This document shows positions 8,731 to 15,474 of a stretch of 64,000 nucleotides of DNA, piece by piece; position 1 is the stretch's first letter, and every line of letters starts with the position of its first letter. The stretch lies in the NCBI GenBank assembly GCA_048594885.1, contig JBMDXB010000051.1:1-64000 (forward strand). Direction: 5' to 3'. The notes under the pieces are model-generated. The model saw only the letters and a list, made by a program, of their open reading frames with translations. It was not told the DNA's origin and ran no database searches. Origin of the DNA: JBMDXB01 sp048594885 (lineage in GTDB: Bacteria > Acidobacteriota > Vicinamibacteria > Vicinamibacterales > 2-12-FULL-66-21). The position numbers and the translations under genes are program-made.

Positions 8731-9102
8731 CTACTCAAGGTCCTTGGCCGTGACCGGCCGAATGTGCCAGCCGTCGGCGTTCACCTCGAACACCCGCTGA
8801 TAGTCGCGCGACGGCAGGAACTGCACCGTTTCCACCCATGTCGCGTCGATGTACGTGTGCGTGAGGTCCCTCGATCGCCGCACTTCGATCCAATCGCGCT
8901 CGATCGGAATCTTGTGCTGCGCCGCGAGTTCCATGACCTCGTTGACGATCGTCGCGTCTGACTTGCCTTTCGCCTGCAGCGCCAGATTCTGCACGGCGTT
9001 CTTGAAGCGGGTGTAACGGTAATACGGCGGGACGAACCTGTAGAGCGCATTCAGGATCAACAGGATGACGGTGATCTTGAAGATCGTCTTGAACAGCTTC
9101 AT
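8731..9102 (-). CDS. Small membrane-anchored protein downstream of lepB (DUF4845-like)
   Basis: 123 aa. One N-terminal transmembrane segment (FKITVILLILNALYRFV, about residues 6-22) precedes a soluble domain. The position directly after lepB and the general layout resemble the small DUF4845 proteins found beside lepB in other Gram-negatives, but the similarity is architectural and not proven by motif. ATG 9102 shares one base with the lepB stop (TGATG), so it is translationally coupled to signal peptidase. Function unknown. Confidence 0.6.
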   Translation of the reverse strand: MKLFKTIFKITVILLILNALYRFVPPYYRYTRFKNAVQNLALQAKGKSDATIVNEVMELAAQHKIPIERDWIEVRRSRDLTHTYIDATWVETVQFLPSRDYQRVFEVNADGWHIRPVTAKDLE

Positions 9103-9806
9103 CAGTGGATCTGGTGGAACATGCGCTCCCACCGGGTGCGCGTGAAGAAATGAGTGACGACGGAGAACACGTTACGCACCGTTGCGCCCACGCCACCTTC
9201 CGAGTACTCGTGACCGCCGGATTCGTACGACCAGTAGATCATCAAGGCGCGTCCCTTGACGTATTCGCGCGGCAGGAAGCCCCAGTACCGGCTGTCCTGC
9301 GAGTTGTCGCGGTTGTCACCCATGACGAAGTACTGGCCGACGGGCACTGTCACTGGCCCATAGCGCTCGCGCACGTCGAAGGACGTCACCTCGTGCGCCG
9401 GCTCTTGTCCGACGCTGGCCGGCTCCAGGAAGTGCACGTACGGTTCGTCCAGCGGCTGTCCGTCGATGTAGACCTTCTTGTTGCGCAGCTCGAGCGTCTC
9501 CCCGGGCAGGCCGATGACGCGTTTGATGAAGTCGCGATCCGGCTGGTCGGGATACTTGAACACGACGACGTCGCCGCGCCTGACGTCGCGCACCGGCAGC
9601 ACCGTCCGCGCGACGGGGTTGGTCGCCGGGCCGAAGACGAACTTGTTGACGAGGAGGTGATCCCCAATCAGCAGGTTGTTCTCCATCGAGCCGGTCGGGA
9701 TCTTGAACGCCTGCACGACCCACGTGCGTACGAACAGCGCGAGGATCACCGCGATGACGATCGATTCGAAGTACTCGCGAACGGTGGACTTCTTGAAATG
9801 TTCCAT
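9102..9806 (-). CDS. lepB: Signal peptidase I
   Basis: Inner-membrane serine protease that cleaves signal peptides from exported proteins. 234 aa. One membrane segment (IVIAVILALFVRTWV, about 16-30) is followed by the catalytic serine S40 in IPTGSMENN, the catalytic lysine K95 in RDFIKRVIGLPGE, and the closing box GDNRDNSQDSRYWGFLP (163-179). ATG 9806 was chosen because it starts the usual N-terminus; the open frame extends upstream only through a REP-like hairpin and out-of-frame lepA. It lies just downstream of lepA, the classic lepA-lepB order. Confidence 0.96.
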   Translation of the reverse strand: MEHFKKSTVREYFESIVIAVILALFVRTWVVQAFKIPTGSMENNLLIGDHLLVNKFVFGPATNPVARTVLPVRDVRRGDVVVFKYPDQPDRDFIKRVIGLPGETLELRNKKVYIDGQPLDEPYVHFLEPASVGQEPAHEVTSFDVRERYGPVTVPVGQYFVMGDNRDNSQDSRYWGFLPREYVKGRALMIYWSYESGGHEYSEGGVGATVRNVFSVVTHFFTRTRWERMFHQIH

Positions 9807-9812
9807 ACGCTC

Positions 9813-9836
9813 GGCGCAACTGAAGTTGCGCCCTAC
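9813..9836 (-). repeat. REP-like unit: GTAG plus 9-bp hairpin
   Basis: On the minus strand GTAG (9836-9833) is followed by the stem GGCGCAACT, a TC loop and AGTTGCGCC (9832-9813), a perfect 9-bp stem. The TAG of the tetranucleotide is the lepA stop codon. Architecture is the same as the two units at 47399-47457. Confidence 0.75.
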
Positions 9837-11641
9837 GACTGTTCCGTCCCGACCTTGAGCACGGCCAGGAACGCTTCCTGCGGGATTTCCACCCGGCCGA
9901 CGCGCTTCATCCGCTTCTTCCCTTCCTTCTGCTTCTCGAGGAGCTTGCGCTTTCGCGTGATGTCGCCGCCGTAGCACTTCGCGAGCACGTTCTTCCGCAG
10001 CGCCCTGACCGTCTCGCGGGCGATCACGCGGCTGCCGACCGCCGCCTGGATCGCAATTTCGAACATCTGCCGCGGGATCAGCTCGCGCATCTTCTGCGCG
10101 AGGGCGCGGCCGCGCTGATACGCCATGTCGCGATGGACGATCGTCGAAAGCGCGTCCACCGGCTCCTCGTTGACGAGGATGTCCAGCTTGACCAGCGGTG
10201 ACTCCCAGTAGCCGGTGACATGGTAATCGAGAGACGCGTAGCCGCGCGTCATCGTCTTCAGCCGGTCGTAGAAGTCGAGGACGACCTCGTTGAACGGCAG
10301 CTCGTAGGTAATCAACACGCGATCGGACGCGAGGTACTCGAGCCCCTTCTGGATCCCGCGCTTCTCCTGACAGAGCTGGAGGATCGGCCCGACGTATTCC
10401 GACGGCGTCAGGATCATCGCCGTGATGACCGGTTCCTCGAACTTCGCGATGCGGCCGGTCTCGGGCAGCTTGGCCGGGCTGTCGATCTCGCGCACTTCGC
10501 CGTCGGTCGTCGTCACGCGGTAGAGGACTCCCGGCGCCGTCGTGACGAGATCGACGTTGAACTCGCGCTCGAGCCGCTCCTGGACGATCTCCATGTGCAG
10601 CAGGCCGAGAAAGCCGCAGCGGAACCCGAAGCCGAGCGCGGCCGACGTCTCCGGCTCGAAGAAGAACGACGCGTCGTTCAGCCGCAGCTTCTCGAGCGCG
10701 TCGCGCAGCTCCGGATATTCGCTGCCTTCGACCGGGTACAACCCCGCGAAGACCATCGGCTTGCTTTCCTTGAAACCCGGGAAGGGCTGCTCCGTCGGCC
10801 GTGCCGCCTCGGTAATCGTGTCGCCGATCTGTGCGTCGGCGACGTTCTTGATCGCCGCGAACACGAACCCGACTTCGCCGACGCCGAGTTCCTCGACAAC
10901 GGTCGGCTTCGGCGAGAAGACGCCGACCTGCTCGACCTCGTAGTCCTGCCCCTTCGCCATCAGCCGGATCTTCATCTTCGGCCTGATGACGCCGTCGATC
11001 ACGCGGGTGAGGATGATCACGCCGCGATACGCGTCGTACCAGGAATCGAAGATCAGCGCCTTCAGCGCAGCGTTCTGATCGCCGCCGGGCGGCGGCAACC
11101 GCTCGACGATCGCCTCGAGAATGTCCCGGACGCCGACGCCTTCCTTCGCGCTCGCCAGGATCGCGTGGCTCGCGTCGAGGCCGACGATGTCCTCGATCTG
11201 TCGGCGGGCCTCGTCGGGCTGCGCGCCCGGCAGATCGATCTTGTTGATGACCGGGATGATCTCGAGATCGTTCTCGACGGCCAGATAGGCGTTGGCCAGC
11301 GTCTGCGCCTCGACGCCCTGCGACGCATCGACGAGCAGCAGCGCCCCCTCGCAGGCGGCGAGCGATCGCGTCACCTCGTACGAGAAGTCGACGTGACCGG
11401 GCGTGTCAATGAGATTGAGGACGTACTCCTGGCCGTTGGCCGCCTTGTAGGTCAGACGGACGGCGTGCGCCTTGATCGTGATGCCGCGCTCCCGCTCCAG
11501 ATCCATGCTGTCGAGGACTTGCGCCTCCATCTCGCGCGGCTGCAGCGCGCCCGTGATCTCGAGAAAGCGGTCGGCGAGCGTCGACTTGCCATGGTCGATG
11601 TGCGCGATGACGGAGAAATTGCGGATAAGACGCGGATCCAT
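9833..11641 (-). CDS. lepA: Elongation factor 4 (LepA), back-translocating GTPase
   Basis: Ribosome-associated translational GTPase. 602 aa, normal length. Nucleotide motifs are HIDHGKST (14-21), ERERGITI (49-56), DTPGH (79-83) and NKID (133-136). The LepA-specific C-terminal domain is present, ending with KRKLLEKQKEGKKRMK. The ATG is 11641. An extended -10 promoter sits only about 18 bases upstream. The stop codon is contributed by a GTAG-type REP unit, so the extreme C-terminus may have been reshaped by that insertion. Confidence 0.97.
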   Translation of the reverse strand: MDPRLIRNFSVIAHIDHGKSTLADRFLEITGALQPREMEAQVLDSMDLERERGITIKAHAVRLTYKAANGQEYVLNLIDTPGHVDFSYEVTRSLAACEGALLLVDASQGVEAQTLANAYLAVENDLEIIPVINKIDLPGAQPDEARRQIEDIVGLDASHAILASAKEGVGVRDILEAIVERLPPPGGDQNAALKALIFDSWYDAYRGVIILTRVIDGVIRPKMKIRLMAKGQDYEVEQVGVFSPKPTVVEELGVGEVGFVFAAIKNVADAQIGDTITEAARPTEQPFPGFKESKPMVFAGLYPVEGSEYPELRDALEKLRLNDASFFFEPETSAALGFGFRCGFLGLLHMEIVQERLEREFNVDLVTTAPGVLYRVTTTDGEVREIDSPAKLPETGRIAKFEEPVITAMILTPSEYVGPILQLCQEKRGIQKGLEYLASDRVLITYELPFNEVVLDFYDRLKTMTRGYASLDYHVTGYWESPLVKLDILVNEEPVDALSTIVHRDMAYQRGRALAQKMRELIPRQMFEIAIQAAVGSRVIARETVRALRKNVLAKCYGGDITRKRKLLEKQKEGKKRMKRVGRVEIPQEAFLAVLKVGTEQS

Positions 11642-11658
11642 CGGGCCTGAAACACATA

Positions 11659-11667
11659 ATTATAGCA
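11659..11667 (-). promoter_or_regulatory. Extended -10 promoter of lepA (TGCTATAAT)
   Basis: On the minus strand TGC precedes a perfect TATAAT (11664-11659), an extended -10 element that can work without a good -35; none is seen at the right distance. Transcription would start near 11652, leaving a leader of roughly 11 bases before the lepA ATG. Confidence 0.55.
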
Positions 11668-11686
11668 ACCGCGGTCCGGCCGCCGC

Positions 11687-12832
11687 TCACCGCTGGTCCA
11701 GCGGCAGGAACGGCTGCGGATACGGCGGACCGATGTAATCGGTGCGCGGCCGTATCAGTCGATTGTGTGCGTACTGTTCGAGGCAGTGCGCCGTCCAGCC
11801 GGACACGCGACTCACGGCGAAGATCGGCGTGAAGAGGTCAATGGGGATGCCGAGCGTGTAGTACGTCGACGCCGAATAGAAGTCGACGTTCGGATTGAGC
11901 TTCTTCTCCGCCTTCACCGTCTGCTCGATGCGCTGTGACATCTCGAACCAGCGCGTGTTTCCGGCGCGCTCGCCGAGCTCCTTCGACATGCGGCGCAGGT
12001 GCGTCGCCCGAGGGTCCTCGGTGCGATACACGCGGTGCCCGAAGCCCGGGATCTTGACCTTGCGCGCGAGCTTCGCCCGGATGGTTTCGTCAACCCGGTC
12101 GGCCGTAGCATCGGGGCCGATCTCGATCAGCAGCCGCATGACGTCGGCGTTCGCGCCGCCGTGCAGCGGCCCTTTCAGCGTGCCGATCGCCGCGACGACG
12201 GCGGAGTGCAGATCGGTCAGCGTCGCCGCGGCAACGCGCGCGGCGAACGTCGAGGCGTTCAACTCGTGATCCGCGTGCAGCACCAGCGCGACGTCGAACG
12301 CCCGGGTCGCGAGCGCGCTCGGACGGGTGCCGGTGAGCATGTAGAGGAAGTTCGCCGCGTGGCCGAGCGCGGGATCGGGATGGATCGGCCCGCCGCCTGC
12401 CTGCAGACGCCCGTAGGTGGCGACGAGGCTTCCGAGCTGCGCGGTGAGGCGGACGGCTTTTCGGTAGTTCGCCTGCTGCGAGGTGTCGCCGGCGTCCGGA
12501 TCGTAGTGCCCAAGCGCCGACGTCAGCGTGCGCAGCGCGTCCATGCCGTCCGACGACGGCAATTGGCGCATCAGTCGCAGAATCGGCTCGGACAGCGGCC
12601 GCGCCGCGGCCAGCTGGGACTGCAGATCCCCGAGCTCCGAGCGGTTCGGCAGCCGCCCGTGCCACAGCAGATAGCAGACGTCCTCGAACGAGGCGCCCCG
12701 GGCGAGGTCATGAATGTCGTGGCCGAAATACGCCAAGACCCCGCGGTCGCCATCGAGATAGCAGATGGCCGACGATGCCGCCACAACGTCTTCTAAACCT
12801 GCTTTCGGCTTCGATTCGCTCGTCGTGGCCAC
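11687..12832 (-). CDS. gltA: Citrate synthase (citrate/2-methylcitrate synthase family)
   Basis: Condenses oxaloacetate with acetyl-CoA, the entry to the TCA cycle. About 381 aa, the short type close to Gram-positive citrate synthase and methylcitrate synthase. Motifs are GPLHGGANADVM (catalytic His), PGFGHRVYRTEDPRA and NVDFYSASTYYTLG (catalytic Asp). The start is placed at GTG 12832, after which sequence is family-like; farther upstream the frame runs through a heptamer-repeat hairpin and codes for nothing conserved. GGGAG lies 6 bases before the GTG, but inside a 17-bp stem. A methylcitrate role cannot be excluded; no prp genes are adjacent. Confidence 0.93.
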   Translation of the reverse strand: MATTSESKPKAGLEDVVAASSAICYLDGDRGVLAYFGHDIHDLARGASFEDVCYLLWHGRLPNRSELGDLQSQLAAARPLSEPILRLMRQLPSSDGMDALRTLTSALGHYDPDAGDTSQQANYRKAVRLTAQLGSLVATYGRLQAGGGPIHPDPALGHAANFLYMLTGTRPSALATRAFDVALVLHADHELNASTFAARVAAATLTDLHSAVVAAIGTLKGPLHGGANADVMRLLIEIGPDATADRVDETIRAKLARKVKIPGFGHRVYRTEDPRATHLRRMSKELGERAGNTRWFEMSQRIEQTVKAEKKLNPNVDFYSASTYYTLGIPIDLFTPIFAVSRVSGWTAHCLEQYAHNRLIRPRTDYIGPPYPQPFLPLDQR

Positions 12833-12833
12833 C

Positions 12834-13005
12834 GTCAACTCCCAAAGACCAAGCACCAAAGGCCAAGTAGGATCAATTCCCAACTGCCAACTGCCAACGA
12901 CCAACTGCCAACGCTCAAGTTTAGCGTTGGAGGTTGGTCTTTGGAAGTTGGGAGTTGGGAGTTGATCCTGCTTGGCCTTTGGTCCTTTGGTCTTTGGGAG
13001 TTGAC
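12834..13005. repeat. Large hairpin A built from heptamers (CAACTCC/CAACTGC)
   Basis: The whole 184-base gap between two minus-strand genes is one imperfect dyad. The outer arms 12834-12850 and 12989-13005 match perfectly over 17 bp; the inner arms CCAACGCT (12908-12915) and AGCGTTGG (12923-12930) close on a 7-nt loop. Arms are runs of 7-bp units such as CAACTGC. It follows the glycosyltransferase stop and precedes the citrate synthase start, so it is transcribed in both possible readings. Confidence 0.85.
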
Positions 13006-13016
13006 CGTACGTTCGC

Positions 13017-14513
13017 CTACTTCGCGACCTCCGGAGCCTTCAGCATCACGTTCTCTCCGGTGTACTGCTGGAATATGGAGAGAAGCCCCGTATACAGGAA
13101 GCCAATCTGGAAGAGCATCAGGAACGGCAGCGTGCCGTAGATCTGATTGGCGAGCGCGTAGAAGACCGTGCCGGTGAAATACAGCCCCAGCGCGAGCTCG
13201 ATAATCGGCTGGACGCCGACCGACTGGTGGTACTTCTTGCCGACCCACTCGTCGCTGTCGCGCTCGATCCCGTACTTCGGTGTCCGCGCGAACTCGCTCT
13301 GCTTGCCGAGAACCGCTTCGAGCACCGCCTTCGTGTTGTTCACGCAGAGCCCGATGCCGATCGACATCAGGAACGGCAGGTACTTCATCCGCTGGCGCCA
13401 GTCGGGATACAGTTCGCGCTGCGACACCATGTAGAAGTTGCAGACCGACGCCGTCGCCGCGAAGAAGAGCGGCACGTCGATCAGCAGCATCTCCGTCCAG
13501 CCCATGTTGTAGCGGACCCACATGGACGGGAACATCAGGATCGACAGCACCGACATCAGCAGGTAATTGAAGTTGGCCGACAGGTGGAAGAACGCCTCCG
13601 CCTTCACGGCGAGCGGCTGCTTCGAGCCGAGGATGCGCGGCAGCAGCTTCAGGCACGTCTGGATCGATCCCTTCGCCCAGCGGTGCTGCTGCGATTTGAA
13701 CGAGTTCATTTCGACAGGGACTTCCGCCGGACACACGACGTCGGGCAGGAACACGAACCGCCAGCCCGCGAGCTGGGCACGGTAGCTGAGGTCGAGATCC
13801 TCCGTCAGCGTGTCGTGCTGCCAGCCGCCCGACGTATCGATCGCCTCACGCCGCCAGACGCCCGCCGTACCGTTGAAGTTGAAGAAGCAGCCGGCTCGGT
13901 TCCGCCCGCCATGCTCCAGCACGAAGTGCGCGTCGAGCAGGATGGACTGGATCTTCGTCAGCAGCGAGTAGTCCTGGTTGATGTGGCCCCAGCGCGCCTG
14001 CACCATGCCGATTGTCGGGTCCGTCGTGAAATACGGCAGCGCGCGCTTCAGGAAATCCGCCGGCGGAATGAAGTCGGCGTCGAAGATTGAAACGAAATCA
14101 CCCGTGGCCTGCTTCAGCCCCGCCTCGAGCGCGCCGGCTTTGAAGCCACGCCGATCGACGCGGTGGAGGTACTTGATATCGAAGCCGTGCGCGGCATGAC
14201 GGCGGACGGCAAGTTCCGCGATGCCCCGCGTTTCGTCCGTCGAGTCGTCCAGCACCTGGATCTCGAGCAGCTCCTTCGGGTACTCCATCTCGCAGACCGC
14301 ATCGATCAACCGGTCCGCGACGTACATCTCGTTGAAGATCGGGAGCTGGATGGTGACGCGCGGCAACGGGTCCGGCGGTGGCAGCGGCGCCGGGGCTTTC
14401 GCCTTGTTTTTCATGTAAAGATAAACAAGGTAGTACCGGTGCCAGCCGTAGATCGCCAGGATGCTCAGGACAAAGAAATACAGGACGAGAATAACTGTCT
14501 CAAGCGGCGTCAT
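13017..14513 (-). CDS. Processive family 2 glycosyltransferase, cellulose-synthase-like membrane enzyme
   Basis: 498 aa. An N-terminal membrane segment (VILVLYFFVLSILAIYGW, 8-25) precedes a cytoplasmic GT-A domain with VLDDSTDET, FDADF, TEDLDLSYR and QQHRWAKG, the D,D,D,QxxRW set of processive beta-glycosyltransferases. At least four further membrane segments follow. The order and length resemble CsbB/BcsA-like and mannan- or glucan-synthase-like proteins of Acidobacteria; the product is not predictable. No bcsB, bcsC or PilZ domain is present. It stands apart from the glycan cluster at 48.5-64 kb. Confidence 0.88.
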   Translation of the reverse strand: MTPLETVILVLYFFVLSILAIYGWHRYYLVYLYMKNKAKAPAPLPPPDPLPRVTIQLPIFNEMYVADRLIDAVCEMEYPKELLEIQVLDDSTDETRGIAELAVRRHAAHGFDIKYLHRVDRRGFKAGALEAGLKQATGDFVSIFDADFIPPADFLKRALPYFTTDPTIGMVQARWGHINQDYSLLTKIQSILLDAHFVLEHGGRNRAGCFFNFNGTAGVWRREAIDTSGGWQHDTLTEDLDLSYRAQLAGWRFVFLPDVVCPAEVPVEMNSFKSQQHRWAKGSIQTCLKLLPRILGSKQPLAVKAEAFFHLSANFNYLLMSVLSILMFPSMWVRYNMGWTEMLLIDVPLFFAATASVCNFYMVSQRELYPDWRQRMKYLPFLMSIGIGLCVNNTKAVLEAVLGKQSEFARTPKYGIERDSDEWVGKKYHQSVGVQPIIELALGLYFTGTVFYALANQIYGTLPFLMLFQIGFLYTGLLSIFQQYTGENVMLKAPEVAK

Positions 14514-14599
14514 AAAGAGATGAATCGGTCACGCGGCACAATCGCTGATGTTACTGCCCGGCTGGCGGGCAAGTCAACGCGAGCCAGTCACTTGAAGCG

Positions 14600-15361
14600 A
14601 TGAACCGCCACCAGCTCCGAACGCTCCTGGACGAGGTCCAGACAGGCGTGCTTACGCCTGAGGCTGCGCACGACCGCCTCCTTCAATTTCTGCGCCAGGC
14701 GCCGTTCGAGAATCTTGGCTTCGCGCGCGTCGATCATCATCGGTCGTGGCGGCAGGGCTTCCCGGAAGTCGTCTTCGGTCAGGGGAAGACGCCTGAACAA
14801 ATCGCTGGCATCGCCGAGCGTATCGTCGCCGCCGGGCACAGCCTGCTCGTGACGCGGACCACTCGAGAGGCGTTCGACGCCGTGCAGCAGCGGGTGTCCG
14901 ACAGCCAGTTTCACGACGTTGCGCGCACAATTTCACGGCGCGCGGGTGACGTGCCGCCCGGCCGTGGCACGATCGCCGTCGCCGCGGCGGGGACCGCCGA
15001 TCTGGGGGTCGCAGAAGAAGCGGCCGTCTCAGCCGAAGTGATGGGAAATCCTGTCGAGCGCTTGTACGACGTGGGTGTGGCGGGACTACACCGCCTCCTC
15101 GCCGAACATGGCCGACTGACGGCCGCGCGCGTCGTCATTGTCGTCGCCGGCATGGAGGGCGCTCTTCCGAGCGTCGTCGGGGGCCTCGTCGACGTTCCAG
15201 TCATTGCCGTGCCGACGAGCGTCGGCTACGGCGCGAGCTTCGGCGGCCTGACCGCGCTCCTCGCGATGCTGAACAGCTGCGCGATCGGTGTGTCCGTAGT
15301 CAACATCGACAACGGGTTTGGCGCCGCAGCTATCGCCAGCTCCATCAACCACTTGTCCTGA
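14600..15361 (+). CDS. larB: LarB, pyridinium-3,5-biscarboxylate mononucleotide synthase
   Basis: LarB carboxylates and hydrolyses nicotinate adenine dinucleotide at the start of nickel-pincer cofactor synthesis (used by lactate racemase and relatives). 253 aa. An N-terminal helical region with GFARVDHHRSWRQGFPEVVF is followed by an AIR-carboxylase-like C-terminal domain: VAAAGTADLGVAEEA, VVIVVAGMEGALPSVV, PVIAVPTSVGYG. larC, larE and a LarA-type racemase are not in the window. It is divergent from the upstream glycosyltransferase across an 86-base gap. Confidence 0.92.
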   Translation: MNRHQLRTLLDEVQTGVLTPEAAHDRLLQFLRQAPFENLGFARVDHHRSWRQGFPEVVFGQGKTPEQIAGIAERIVAAGHSLLVTRTTREAFDAVQQRVSDSQFHDVARTISRRAGDVPPGRGTIAVAAAGTADLGVAEEAAVSAEVMGNPVERLYDVGVAGLHRLLAEHGRLTAARVVIVVAGMEGALPSVVGGLVDVPVIAVPTSVGYGASFGGLTALLAMLNSCAIGVSVVNIDNGFGAAAIASSINHLS

Positions 15362-15374
15362 TGTTTCGGGAGCC

Positions 15375-15403
15375 TTGCCCTCCAGGGCTGGCTGGACTAT
15401 AGT
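15375..15403 (+). promoter_or_regulatory. Sigma-70-type promoter upstream of mutS2
   Basis: -35 TTGCCC (15375-15380), a 17-base spacer and -10 TATAGT (15398-15403), 4/6 and 5/6 matches to consensus. It predicts a start near 15410 and a leader of about 65 bases before the mutS2 ATG. Confidence 0.5.
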
Positions 15404-15474
15404 AGGCGATTGCTCTAGCGAGTCCGCCGCAGGCGCGGCTGGCGGCCGCGGCCATCACTCCCCCTCACGATTAA

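Noticed and set aside
12833..12904. Longer citrate synthase starting in the repeat
   Set aside because: The extra codons translate heptamer repeats (MVVGSWQLG...) and are not conserved-looking.
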